A DNA stretch of 64,000 nt, taken from assembly GCA_965228215.1 (NCBI GenBank), contig OZ245800.1:2294001-2358000 (forward strand), in the 5' to 3' direction. Below, one piece after another: positions 8,593 through 17,487 of the stretch. Below the pieces are notes generated by a model, which was not told where the DNA came from, made no database searches, and saw only the letters and a list, made by a program, of their open reading frames with translations. Each line of letters starts with the position of its first letter. Within the stretch, counting starts at the first letter, position 1. The position numbers were made by a program, and so were the translations under genes. Source of the DNA: Maricaulis sp965228215 (GTDB lineage Bacteria; Pseudomonadota; Alphaproteobacteria; Caulobacterales; Maricaulaceae).

Positions 8593-9681
8593 ATGGCCGA
8601 AGGCGAAGACGAGAGTCAGAAGACAGAAGAGCCAACAGCGAAACGGCTCGAAGACGCGCGCAAGAAGGGCGATGTCGCCAAATCCCAGGAAATCCCCGGC
8701 TGGTTCGTGCTGGCGTCAGGCCTGGCACTGATCGGTTTTCTCTTCCCGATGATGGCCCGCAATCTCGCCGGGAACATGCAGGTCTTCTTCTCGGACGCGC
8801 ACACGTTCGCGGTGGAACCGAATGCCGTCATGACGCTGCTGGCCGATACGGCCTGGTCGGTCGCGGTGATCGTTGGCTTTCCGATCCTTCTGCTCGCCTT
8901 CGCGGGTTTCGCCGGCCACTACGTGCAACAGGGCTTCCTGTTCACGACCGAGAAGCTCAAGCCGCAAATGTCCAAGATCAATCCGATCGAGGGGTTCAAG
9001 CGGAATTTCGGGCCCCAGGGCGTGGCGAACTTCCTCAAGGGTGTCGGCAAGATGGCGCTCGTGGCGCTTGCGGCCTTCCTCGTCATCTATCCCAAGCGCG
9101 AGATGCTGGCCGGTCTGCCGCAGGTCGATCTGACCGCGGTGCTCGGCATCGTACAGCAGGCCGCGATCGAGCTGATGCTGGCCTGCCTGTTCGTTTATGC
9201 CGTCATCGCCGGCATGGACTACATGTTCCAGCGCCAGAGCTTCATGAAGCGCAACCGGATGTCGCGCCGTGAGGTCAAGGACGAGCTGAAACAGTCCGAA
9301 GGCGATCCGATGATCCGCGCGAAGCTGCGCCAGATCCGCCAGGAACGTGCCCAGCGCCGCATGATGGCCGCCGTCCCGGACGCCACCGTCGTCATTACCA
9401 ACCCGACCCACTACGCGGTCGCACTTCATTATGAACAGGGCGAAACGGCCGCGCCGATCGTTGTCGCCAAGGGTATCGACGCAGTCGCCTTGCGGATCCG
9501 CGAACTCGCCGACGAGCACGAGGTCCCGATTGTCGAGGATCCGCCTCTCGCGCGGGCGCTGCATGCTACCGCCGATTTGGACGAAGAAATCCCCGTCGAA
9601 CACTTCAAGGCCGTCGCCAAGGTGATCGGCTATGTCCTGTCTCTCTCGCAAGGCCGCGCACAATATCGCCCGAGCGAGTAA
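8593..9681 (+). CDS. flhB: FlhB, flagellar export substrate-specificity switch
   Basis: A 362-residue protein: a charged N-terminus (EDESQKTEEPTAKRLEDARKKGDV, the FlhB signature), four membrane helices, then a cytoplasmic domain containing the self-cleavage motif NPTH at residues 270-273. Cleavage there switches export from rod/hook to filament proteins. Length and motif spacing are normal, so the protein should be functional. It is followed after 37 bases by the cckA-like gene on the same strand. Confidence 0.97.
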   Translation: MAEGEDESQKTEEPTAKRLEDARKKGDVAKSQEIPGWFVLASGLALIGFLFPMMARNLAGNMQVFFSDAHTFAVEPNAVMTLLADTAWSVAVIVGFPILLLAFAGFAGHYVQQGFLFTTEKLKPQMSKINPIEGFKRNFGPQGVANFLKGVGKMALVALAAFLVIYPKREMLAGLPQVDLTAVLGIVQQAAIELMLACLFVYAVIAGMDYMFQRQSFMKRNRMSRREVKDELKQSEGDPMIRAKLRQIRQERAQRRMMAAVPDATVVITNPTHYAVALHYEQGETAAPIVVAKGIDAVALRIRELADEHEVPIVEDPPLARALHATADLDEEIPVEHFKAVAKVIGYVLSLSQGRAQYRPSE

Positions 9682-9718
9682 CCTGTCGTGACCACCATTT
9701 GATTCGTGTGGAGCCCCC

Positions 9719-12244
9719 ATGGCCGAAATGCCCGCAAACACCAGCAAACCGCCCGCTTCCTTCTGGTCGAGACCGATTGGTCGCGTGATCTTCTGGGTGG
9801 CCTGCGCGATCGTCGTGATCGCCGTACCGACAGCCCTTCTGGCCGCTGGTGATGATGGGGGGGTTGGGCTGATCTTCCTGGCGGGTCTGGCCACGATCGC
9901 CTTCATGATCCTGTTCGCGCTGGCTGCGGGCGAAAATGCGGGGCTCAAACTGCGCGAGAAGGCCTCGCGCAATGCCTTGCCGGGCGCGGGATCGATCGCC
10001 TTCAACGCGATGGAGGATTTCCCGGACCCGGTCCTGGTCACCGACAAGCGCGGCGCGCCACGCTGGGGCAATCACGCCTACCGGGCGCTCGCCAAGCGCA
10101 GTTCCGGCCTGGGCCAGAGCTTCGGCCTTCCCACGATCGATCGCCTCTGGGCGGGATCAGGGGGCGGTGACGGCGCCGTCTATCGCCTGGCGCGTGCTGC
10201 GGCGCGGGGCGAGGGCGCCTGCGAACTCTTGCCGCCGCTACTGACCGGCGATGGCCAGACTCTGCAATTCCACCTGGAATCCGGTCCGCAGCGTAACGGC
10301 CTCATCCTGTGGCGGCTGATGCCGGTCCGGTCCAGCGAGGCCGGACAATCGGCAACGGCTCTTGCGGACTGGTCCCAGAACGCGCCGGTCGGCCTGTTTT
10401 CCCTACGCCCCAATGGCGATCTCGCCATGGGCAATGCCACGCTGCGCAACTGGCTCGGCCTGGGCGAGGGTGATCCTCTTCCGCCCCTCAGCCAGATCCT
10501 TGCGGGCGACGGCGCCAAACGCGTGCTCCAGTCTCGCGGCGGCGAGGGCGTGTCCCGCGTCGATTGCCGCATGAAGGCCCGCGACGGAATCGAGAGCCCC
10601 GTCACGCTCGTCGTCGACTGGGCGCCCGGCGAGCCGGGTGTGGGCCGCGGCGTGATCTATGGTCTCTCCGCGACGGGTGCGCCTCCGGGCGTGGCCCAGG
10701 CGATGGGCGATGGCCGTGCAGCGGGTCGCACACTCGACGAGATGTTCGCCAGCGCACCCTTCGGCGTAGTGCGCCTGGACGGTGCGGACCCGGAGACGGC
10801 CATCATCGAGGACGTCAATCCGGCGCTGGTGCAATTGACCGGCGGCAAGGCCGTTCCCGGCGTGAAATTCTGCGAGATATTCAATTGGGAAGACGGGCGG
10901 TCGGCGACCGATGCCTTCTCCGCCGCCATGGCGGGCAGCGGCGAGCCCGCTGAAGCCCAGCTGGAGGGCGAGACACCCACCTATGTCCACCTCGCCTTCG
11001 CCCCGGCACGTGGCGGCAAGCGCGTGGCCTATGTCATCGACGTGACCAGTTGGAAGGAGCTGGAGCGCCAGTTCGCCCAGTCCAACAAGATGCAGGCGGT
11101 CGGCCAGCTCGCCGGCGGCGTGGCGCATGACTTCAACAACCTGCTTACCGCCGTGCGCCTCAATTGCGATGAATTGCTCAACCGTCACCCGGTCGGCGAC
11201 CCCGATTACGGCGAGCTGCAATCGATCAACCAGACCGTCGCCCGTGCAGCCGGCCTTGTGCGCAAGCTCCTGGCCTTCTCGCGCAAGCAGACCTTCCGCA
11301 TGGAAACGCTCGATATCGGCGACGTGTTGTCGGACGTCTCTGTCCTGTTGCGGCAGATCGTCGAGGAAAGCGTCCGGCTGGACATCGTGCATGGCCGTGA
11401 AGTGGCCAAGATCAAGGCCGACAAGGGTCAGCTGGAAACCGCGATCATCAACCTGGCTGCCAATGCCCGCGACGCCATGCGCGAGAAGGGTGGCGGTACG
11501 CTGACCGTCCGCACCGGCGCAGTCACGGACGAGGAAGTCCGCCAGGCCGGTGCGCCCAATCCGCGCCCGGGAGACTGGGTGAAGCTGGAGGTCGCCGACG
11601 AGGGTCACGGCATGGACGCCGAGACGCTCGAGAAGATTTTCGAACCCTTCTTCACCACAAAGGAAGCCGGCAAGGGCACGGGGCTCGGCCTCGCGACCGT
11701 CTACGGTATCGTCAAACAGTCCGGCGGTTTCCTGTTCGCTGATTCCGAGGTCGGAACCGGCACCACCTTCACCATCTTCCTGCCCGGCCATCAGCCCAGT
11801 GAGGAGGAGGTCGAGGAGATCCGCGAGGCCGAGGAGGCCAAGGCCGCCGAACCGGCACCTGCGGACCTGTCCGGCCGCGGTCGTATCCTCCTGGTCGAGG
11901 ATGAGGACGCAGTGCGGTCCATCGCAGCCAAGACGCTGATCAAGCGTGGCTATGAAGTCACCGAGGCCTGTGACGGCGAGGAGGCGCTGGAAATTCTCGA
12001 GGACGAGGAGGAGAGTTTCGACCTCTTAATCTCCGACGTGGTGATGCCCGGCCTCGACGGTCCCGGCCTGCTCGAGAAGGCGCGCGACATGCTGACGGAC
12101 ACCCGCATCGTCTTCATCTCCGGTTATGCCGCTGAGCAATTTTCCAAGACGCTGTCGGAAGAGCAGGAAATCTCCTTCTTGCCCAAACCCTTCACGCTGA
12201 CTCAGCTGGCCGAGCGCGTGAAACAGGAACTCGGCGGCGACTGA
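9719..12244 (+). CDS. cckA: CckA-type hybrid sensor histidine kinase
   Basis: An 841-residue hybrid kinase. Two membrane helices lie at about residues 20-70, PAS-like sensor regions fill about 90-455, and the HisKA domain carries phospho-acceptor His470 in GGVAHDFNNLL. The HATPase domain shows NLAANARDAM and GTGLGLATVYGIV, and a C-terminal receiver has phospho-acceptor Asp773 in SDVVMPGLDG. This order is that of CckA, which passes phosphate through ChpT to CtrA and controls the cell cycle and flagellar genes. Its place behind flhB and ahead of recA recalls Caulobacter. A GGAG site precedes ATG 9719. It may share the fliQ operon promoter or have its own within flhB. Confidence 0.92.
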   Translation: MAEMPANTSKPPASFWSRPIGRVIFWVACAIVVIAVPTALLAAGDDGGVGLIFLAGLATIAFMILFALAAGENAGLKLREKASRNALPGAGSIAFNAMEDFPDPVLVTDKRGAPRWGNHAYRALAKRSSGLGQSFGLPTIDRLWAGSGGGDGAVYRLARAAARGEGACELLPPLLTGDGQTLQFHLESGPQRNGLILWRLMPVRSSEAGQSATALADWSQNAPVGLFSLRPNGDLAMGNATLRNWLGLGEGDPLPPLSQILAGDGAKRVLQSRGGEGVSRVDCRMKARDGIESPVTLVVDWAPGEPGVGRGVIYGLSATGAPPGVAQAMGDGRAAGRTLDEMFASAPFGVVRLDGADPETAIIEDVNPALVQLTGGKAVPGVKFCEIFNWEDGRSATDAFSAAMAGSGEPAEAQLEGETPTYVHLAFAPARGGKRVAYVIDVTSWKELERQFAQSNKMQAVGQLAGGVAHDFNNLLTAVRLNCDELLNRHPVGDPDYGELQSINQTVARAAGLVRKLLAFSRKQTFRMETLDIGDVLSDVSVLLRQIVEESVRLDIVHGREVAKIKADKGQLETAIINLAANARDAMREKGGGTLTVRTGAVTDEEVRQAGAPNPRPGDWVKLEVADEGHGMDAETLEKIFEPFFTTKEAGKGTGLGLATVYGIVKQSGGFLFADSEVGTGTTFTIFLPGHQPSEEEVEEIREAEEAKAAEPAPADLSGRGRILLVEDEDAVRSIAAKTLIKRGYEVTEACDGEEALEILEDEEESFDLLISDVVMPGLDGPGLLEKARDMLTDTRIVFISGYAAEQFSKTLSEEQEISFLPKPFTLTQLAERVKQELGGD

Positions 12245-12278
12245 ACCGCCGCTCAATCCAGTCCCGATAAAGTCCTGT

Positions 12279-12309
12279 GTCACCCCTCTCCGGAGGGGTG
12301 ACTGTTTTT
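12279..12309 (+). terminator. Strong Rho-independent terminator after cckA
   Basis: A perfect 10-base stem (GTCACCCCTC with GAGGGGTGAC) closes the loop TCCG and is followed by TGTTTTT. It lies 35 bases past the cckA stop and separates it from the recA promoter. Confidence 0.9.
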
Positions 12310-12395
12310 GTCCGAACCCTGGGCGATAGTCCACATATCAGGTGTTTGGAACGGGTCATGAAGACTGCTTCTGTTCCGTTTTGTTAACCATAAAT

Positions 12396-12410
12396 GTTCC
12401 GCTTGTGTTC
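12396..12410. promoter_or_regulatory. SOS (LexA) box upstream of recA
   Basis: GTTC-CGCTTGT-GTTC matches exactly the GTTC-N7-GTTC LexA operator of Alphaproteobacteria. It lies 71-85 bases before the recA ATG, within the expected promoter. recA is therefore very likely LexA-repressed and induced by DNA damage. Confidence 0.85.
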
Positions 12411-12480
12411 CCGGAACAAAACTGGTACGCCTGATGTTGGTTGCCCGGAGCTTTGGGGCGTGAAATAAGGGAAACTGGTG

Positions 12481-13566
12481 ATGAGCAAGGGCGCGATTCG
12501 ACTCGTGAAAGACGCAGACACAAACAAGCAGAAAGCCATCGAGGCGGCGCTCAGCCAGATCGACAAGGCATTCGGCAAGGGCTCAGTGATGAAACTGGGT
12601 CAGAAACCGGCAATGGATATTGAGGCGGTCTCGACCGGTTCCCTCGGTCTCGACATTGCGCTGGGCATTGGTGGCCTGCCGAAGGGCCGCATCATCGAGA
12701 TCTACGGTCCGGAAAGCTCGGGCAAGACGACCCTGGCCCTGCACACGGTTGCAGAAGCCCAGAAGGGCGGCGGCGTGTGTGCCTTCGTTGACGCCGAACA
12801 TGCGTTGGACCCGGTCTATGCCGCGAAACTGGGCGTGGATGTCGGCGAATTGCTGGTCTCCCAGCCCGATGCCGGTGAACAGGCGCTCGAGATCGCCGAC
12901 ACTCTGGTGCGGTCCGGTGCCATCGACGTGCTCGTGATCGACTCCGTGGCGGCCCTGACGCCGCGCGCCGAACTCGAAGGCGAGATGGGTGACAGCCTGC
13001 CGGGTCTCCAGGCCCGCCTGATGAGCCAGGCCCTGCGCAAGCTCACCGGTTCGATCTCCAAGTCGAACTGCCTGGTCATCTTCATCAACCAGATCCGCAT
13101 GAAGATCGGTGTGATGTTCGGATCGCCGGAAACGACGACCGGCGGCAATGCGCTGAAATTCTACTCCTCTGTCCGTCTGGACATCCGCCGCATCGGCGCG
13201 ATCAAGAATCGCGACGAGGTGATCGGCAACCAGACGCGGGTGAAAGTGGTGAAGAACAAGGTCGCACCGCCCTTCCGGGAAGTGGAGTTCGACATCCTCT
13301 ACGGAGAGGGCATCTCCAAGATGGGTGAATTGCTCGATCTCGGTGTGAAGGGCGATGTCATCGAGAAGTCCGGGTCCTGGTATTCCTATAATTCGGAACG
13401 GATCGGCCAGGGGCGCGAGAATGCGCGGAAATTCCTGCTCGACAATCCGGATATCTCCAACGAGATCGAGCAACGTGTCCGCGCCAATGCCGGCCTGATC
13501 GCCGACGAGATGCTGACGGGGCCGGATCTCGATGCTGACGAGGATGAAGAGGCCGTCGTCGGCTGA
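12481..13566 (+). CDS. recA: RecA recombinase
   Basis: A 361-residue RecA, the ATP-dependent strand-exchange protein that also triggers LexA self-cleavage. Walker A GPESSGKT is at residues 76-83, and LVIDSVAALTPRAE, GLQARLMSQALRKLTG and FINQIRMKIGVMFG are the conserved core blocks. The acidic tail (DLDADEDEEAVVG) is typical. ATG 12481 is preferred over the in-frame GTG at 12478 by homology. Transcribed alone, behind a LexA box and before a terminator-like hairpin. Confidence 0.99.
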   Translation: MSKGAIRLVKDADTNKQKAIEAALSQIDKAFGKGSVMKLGQKPAMDIEAVSTGSLGLDIALGIGGLPKGRIIEIYGPESSGKTTLALHTVAEAQKGGGVCAFVDAEHALDPVYAAKLGVDVGELLVSQPDAGEQALEIADTLVRSGAIDVLVIDSVAALTPRAELEGEMGDSLPGLQARLMSQALRKLTGSISKSNCLVIFINQIRMKIGVMFGSPETTTGGNALKFYSSVRLDIRRIGAIKNRDEVIGNQTRVKVVKNKVAPPFREVEFDILYGEGISKMGELLDLGVKGDVIEKSGSWYSYNSERIGQGRENARKFLLDNPDISNEIEQRVRANAGLIADEMLTGPDLDADEDEEAVVG

Positions 13567-13625
13567 CCTCCGAGCCAGGCTTGCCGACCCCCGAAGATCG
13601 GGGGCGGCGCCAGGACAGAATGAAG

Positions 13626-13653
13626 AACGGGCGCTGTTTTCACGGCGCCCGTT
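13626..13653 (+). terminator. Probable terminator after recA
   Basis: A 9-base perfect stem (AACGGGCGC with GCGCCCGTT) encloses a 10-base loop, 60 bases past the recA stop. Only a short T-tract follows (TCCTAT), so strength is uncertain. Confidence 0.6.
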
Positions 13654-13826
13654 TCCTATATGCAGACCGGTGGCGTGGCTGAATGCGAGGGGCGTCGTTA
13701 TCTCCGGTCGCTGACATCGATTGCCAGAGCGCATTTGTCAGCGCCTGAAGCTGCGCTATACCGCGAACAACAAGATCAATCCCCATGATCCGGACTTCCC
13801 CGGTTCAACCAGTATCGGACCACACC

Positions 13827-16478
13827 ATGGCCAGCCTGCGCGATATCCGTGCCACTTTCCTCGACTATTTTGCTCGCAACGAGCACGAAGTCGTGGCATC
13901 CAGCCCGCTCGTCCCGCAGGACGATCCGACCCTGTTGTTCGTCAATGCCGGCATGGTGCAGTTCAAGAATGTCTTCACCGGCAAGGAAAGCCGCGCCATT
14001 CCGCGCGCTGTGTCCTCGCAGAAATGCGTGCGTGCGGGCGGCAAGCACAATGATCTCGATAATGTCGGCTACACGGCGCGCCATCACACCTTCTTTGAAA
14101 TGCTGGGGAATTTCTCCTTCGGTGACTATTTCAAGGAACGCGCGATCCATCACGCCTGGGAATTGGTCACCCGGGAATACGAACTGCCGGAGGACAAGCT
14201 TCTCGTCACCGTCTACTCGGAGGACGAGGAGGCCCGTGAGCTCTGGAAGAAGATCGCCGGCCTGTCCGACGACCGGATCATCGGCATCTCCACCTCGGAC
14301 AATTTCTGGTCCATGGGCGATACCGGCCCGTGCGGTCCGTGTTCGGAAATATTTTTCGATCATGGCGAGGACATCTGGGGCGGCCCTCCGGGTTCGCCCG
14401 AGGAGGACGGCGACCGGTTCATCGAGATCTGGAATCTCGTCTTCATGCAGTACGAGCAATTGTCGGCTGAAGAACGCGTCGGCCTGCCCAAACCGTCGAT
14501 CGACACGGGCATGGGTCTGGAACGCATCGCGGCCATTCTCCAGGGCAAGCACAATAATTACGAGGTCGACCTCTTCGCCAATCTGATCGCCGCCTCCGAG
14601 GATGTTCTCGGTGTGAAGGCCGAGGGTGATGCCCTGGGCAGTCATCGCGTGATTGCCGATCATCTGCGCTCGACTTGTGCCCTGATGGCTGATGGTGTTT
14701 CTCCGTCGAATGAGGGCCGGGGCTACGTCCTCCGCCGGATCATGCGTCGGGCCATGCGCCACGCGCATCTGCTGGGTGCCAAGGAGCCGGTGATGTGGCG
14801 GCTCGTCTCCACGCTCAAGGACGAGATGGGGGACGCCTATCCGGAACTGGGCCGTGCCCAGGCCCTGCTCGAGGACACGCTGAAAATCGAGGAAGCCAAA
14901 TTCCAGGAAACCCTGGGCCGCGGCCTGGGTCTGCTCGAGGAGGCCACGTCGGGTCTCGCCGAGGGCGATGCATTGCCGGGCGAGACGGCCTTCAAGCTTT
15001 ACGATACCTATGGCTTCCCGCTGGACCTGACCCAGGACGCTCTGCGGGCCAAGGGCATGACGGTCGACGAAGACGGTTTCAAGACCGCCATGGACCGCCA
15101 GCGCGCCCAGTCGCGCGGCGGCAAGATCAACGACGCCGTCGCCCCGGACGAGGTCTGGTTCGGCGTGCGCGAGAAGACCGGCGCGACCGAATTCCTCGGT
15201 TATGACGGGGTCGCAGGCGAGGGCAAGCTGGTGGCGATCATTGCCGAAGCGGCCGAGGCCAAGGCTCTGGGCGAGGGCCAGAGCGGCGAGCTCGTGTTCG
15301 ACCGCACGCCCTTCTACGGCGAAAGCGGTGGCCAGGCCGGCGACAAGGGTCTGATAATATTTGCCAATGGCGCCGTCTTCCGGGTCGAGGACACGCAGAA
15401 GCGCGGCGGTGATGTGCACGCGCATTTCGGTGTGATGGAAAAGGGCGAGGTCACGCTTGGCGACGACGCGGCTCTCAGCGTCAATGCCGGCGAGCGTGCC
15501 GAAACCCGCTCCAACCACTCCGCGACCCACCTCCTGCACGCCGCCCTGCGCGATGTTCTGGGCGCCCACGTGACCCAGAAAGGCTCCTATGTCGGGCCCG
15601 ACCGCCTGCGCTTCGATTTCAGCCACAACCAGTCCGTCTCGGCCGAGCAGATCGCGGCGATCGAGGCCCAGGTCAACGCGGTGATCCGCCAGAATGCGGC
15701 TGTCTCGACCCGCGAGATGACGCCCGATGCCGCCATCGAGGCCGGTGCCCTGGCGCTGTTCGGCGAGAAGTATGGCGACAGCGTCCGCGTGCTCTCGATG
15801 GGTCGGAATCTCGCCGAGGCTGATGTCGACTATTCCGTGGAATTGTGCGGTGGAACACATGTCGAGCGGACCGGTGACATCGCCCTCTTCAAGGTGATCG
15901 CCGAGAGTGCGGTTTCGGCCGGTGTGCGCCGTATCGAGGGGCTGACCGGTGAAGCGGCCCGCCTCTACATGGATGAACAGATCCAGTTTGGACGATCGGC
16001 AGCCGACCTGCTGAAAGTCCCGCCGGCGGATCTGTCCAAGCGGGTCGCCGCGCTGAGCGAGGAACGCAAGAAGCTCGAGCGCCAGCTGGCCGAGGCCAAG
16101 AAACAACTGGCCATGGGCGGCGGTGGCGGAGCGGCCCCGGCCGGACCGGAAGAGATCAATGGTGTCAAATTCATCGGCCGCGTGGTCGAAGGTGTCGGCG
16201 GGCGCGATCTTCGCGGTCTCGTCGATGACGCCAAGGCGTCGCTGGGTTCCGGCATTGTCGCCTTTATCGGGGTCAATGAAGGCAAGGCGGCCCTCGCTGT
16301 CGGCGTGACCGATGACCTCAAGGACACACTCAGCGCCGTTGAGCTCGTGCGGGCCGGTTCCCAGGCCGTAGGCGGCAAGGGCGGCGGTGGACGTCCTGAT
16401 TTCGCCCAGGCCGGCGGACCTGACGGTTCGAAGGCGGAAGACGGTCTGGCCGCGATCCGCGCCGCGCTGGCCGGCTGA
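13827..16478 (+). CDS. alaS: Alanyl-tRNA synthetase
   Basis: An 883-residue class II synthetase that charges tRNA-Ala. The N-terminal catalytic domain shows the family start (ASLRDIRATFLDYFARNEHE) and NAGMVQFKNVFTG. The editing domain has zinc-type motifs HSATH and CGGTH, which remove Ser or Gly mischarged on tRNA-Ala. A DHHA1-like C-terminal domain ends the protein. ATG 13827 fits known N-termini; an in-frame ATG at 13785 would add 14 unsupported residues. Its stop overlaps the next gene by one base. Confidence 0.98.
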   Translation: MASLRDIRATFLDYFARNEHEVVASSPLVPQDDPTLLFVNAGMVQFKNVFTGKESRAIPRAVSSQKCVRAGGKHNDLDNVGYTARHHTFFEMLGNFSFGDYFKERAIHHAWELVTREYELPEDKLLVTVYSEDEEARELWKKIAGLSDDRIIGISTSDNFWSMGDTGPCGPCSEIFFDHGEDIWGGPPGSPEEDGDRFIEIWNLVFMQYEQLSAEERVGLPKPSIDTGMGLERIAAILQGKHNNYEVDLFANLIAASEDVLGVKAEGDALGSHRVIADHLRSTCALMADGVSPSNEGRGYVLRRIMRRAMRHAHLLGAKEPVMWRLVSTLKDEMGDAYPELGRAQALLEDTLKIEEAKFQETLGRGLGLLEEATSGLAEGDALPGETAFKLYDTYGFPLDLTQDALRAKGMTVDEDGFKTAMDRQRAQSRGGKINDAVAPDEVWFGVREKTGATEFLGYDGVAGEGKLVAIIAEAAEAKALGEGQSGELVFDRTPFYGESGGQAGDKGLIIFANGAVFRVEDTQKRGGDVHAHFGVMEKGEVTLGDDAALSVNAGERAETRSNHSATHLLHAALRDVLGAHVTQKGSYVGPDRLRFDFSHNQSVSAEQIAAIEAQVNAVIRQNAAVSTREMTPDAAIEAGALALFGEKYGDSVRVLSMGRNLAEADVDYSVELCGGTHVERTGDIALFKVIAESAVSAGVRRIEGLTGEAARLYMDEQIQFGRSAADLLKVPPADLSKRVAALSEERKKLERQLAEAKKQLAMGGGGGAAPAGPEEINGVKFIGRVVEGVGGRDLRGLVDDAKASLGSGIVAFIGVNEGKAALAVGVTDDLKDTLSAVELVRAGSQAVGGKGGGGRPDFAQAGGPDGSKAEDGLAAIRAALAG

Positions 16479-16936
16479 TGGCCCGCCACAAGAAATCCGT
16501 GGCAAGCGCCGATACGCGCCTCGTCGGGGACAAGGCGGAAGCCCGCCGGATCCTCGACTCGCGCCTGCGCTTCAACCAGGCGCTGGCGGACCGGGAACTG
16601 GACGTGATCGAGAGCGTGCTCGCCGAGACGGCGACGCTGGTTCCCGGCGATGATGCCGAACTCATCCAGGGGCGTGCGGCCCAGATGGATGCGTGGAAGT
16701 CGATTTTCTCGCAGATGGACGAAGTCGGTTATGTGCGGTCGCCGCAACGCATCGAGATCGCCGATGACGGCCATCTCGCTGCCGAAAGCGGACGCTGGCA
16801 GGGCGGCTGGACCTCGGAAGGCTTGCACATCGCCTATACCGGCCGTTACTTCGCCAAATGGCGGCTTGAGGGGCTGGACTGGAAGATCGAGTCCGAAACC
16901 TTCGTCACCCTGAAGCGGACGGGCGGGCGCGGCTAG
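16478..16936 (+). CDS. SnoaL/DUF4440-like small protein
   Basis: A 152-residue soluble protein. The pattern of an N-terminal helix (ILDSRLRFNQALADRELDVIESVLAETATLVPGDDAELIQGRAAQMDAWKSIF) followed by strands ending in YFAKWRLEGLDWKIESETFVTLKR resembles the NTF2-like/SnoaL fold, used for small-ligand binding or catalysis. The ATG overlaps the alaS stop (TGATG), so it is probably co-transcribed and translationally coupled. Its own stop shares CTAG with the convergent gene. Function unknown. Confidence 0.75.
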   Translation: MARHKKSVASADTRLVGDKAEARRILDSRLRFNQALADRELDVIESVLAETATLVPGDDAELIQGRAAQMDAWKSIFSQMDEVGYVRSPQRIEIADDGHLAAESGRWQGGWTSEGLHIAYTGRYFAKWRLEGLDWKIESETFVTLKRTGGRG

Positions 16937-17328
16937 GAGGCCGCGGCAAGCCAGTCCCGGGCTTCGTCTTCCTTGTCGAAGACCTCGTCTTCACTGAGCA
17001 CGCGGTCGGCAAAACTCATATTGTGCAATTGCAGGAGCGACCAGTGTTCCGGTCTTACGGCCACGATGGCCGTGCGGGCGCCGGTCTCTTCCCGGCCTTC
17101 CGGCCGGTTTGTCTCGATGTGTGACTGGAAGGCCTGGATATCATCCAGCGTGATGGCGCTGAGGCGGGCATCATGCTCGAGCACGGCGAGCATGTTCTTC
17201 TCGTAATCCCATCCCGGCATGTCGAGCAGGGCCGTCCACGCTTCCAGCAATTCCTCACGCGTGACGCGGCCCCCGATACGCCATTCGATCAGGTCCGGCC
17301 CGTTGTGGATGGTGAACTGGTTACGCAT
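16933..17328 (-). CDS. Small protein of unknown function (STAS/SpoIIAA-like look)
   Basis: A 131-residue acidic protein with alternating strand and helix character, no signal peptide and no membrane segment. The layout (IEWRIGGRVTREELLEAWTALLDMPGWDYEKNMLAVLEHDARLSAITLDDIQAF) weakly recalls STAS/SpoIIAA-like proteins, but I cannot confirm this. ATG 17328 is chosen because GGGGGG precedes it; an in-frame ATG at 17355 lacks a ribosome site. It ends convergently with the upstream gene in a shared CTAG. An AT-rich palindrome lies about 90 bases upstream. Confidence 0.7.
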   Translation of the reverse strand: MRNQFTIHNGPDLIEWRIGGRVTREELLEAWTALLDMPGWDYEKNMLAVLEHDARLSAITLDDIQAFQSHIETNRPEGREETGARTAIVAVRPEHWSLLQLHNMSFADRVLSEDEVFDKEDEARDWLAAAS

Positions 17329-17415
17329 ACGCCCCCCTTGGTCAAACGGGCGCAAATCTTCCGCCCACCTGCCGCGTTTCGGGCATTCTAGGCTGGTTCG
17401 GAGCGTCGTCGAGAA

Positions 17416-17438
17416 ATATTCGTATATGAATATACGAA
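17416..17438. promoter_or_regulatory. AT-rich overlapping palindromes
   Basis: ATATTC-GTATAT-GAATAT (17416-17433) overlaps TTCGTATA-TGAA-TATACGAA (17419-17438). Both are perfect inverted repeats in a GC-rich background. They lie upstream of the gene at 16933-17328 and touch the icd terminator. A dimeric repressor site is the likeliest reading, but part of the signal could belong to the terminator. Confidence 0.4.
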
Positions 17439-17467
17439 AAAGGCGGCCCGCCGTGCGGACCGCCTTT
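17437..17467 (-). terminator. Terminator after icd
   Basis: On the minus strand AAAGGCGG pairs with CCGCCTTT and is followed by a T-run (the complement of AAAAA at 17437-17441), 20 bases past the icd stop. Confidence 0.75.
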
Positions 17468-17487
17468 CATCACAGATAGACGCAGAC

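Noticed and set aside
13776..16505. 909-residue open frame on the minus strand
   Set aside because: It is the antisense of alaS, which has full-length homology on the other strand.
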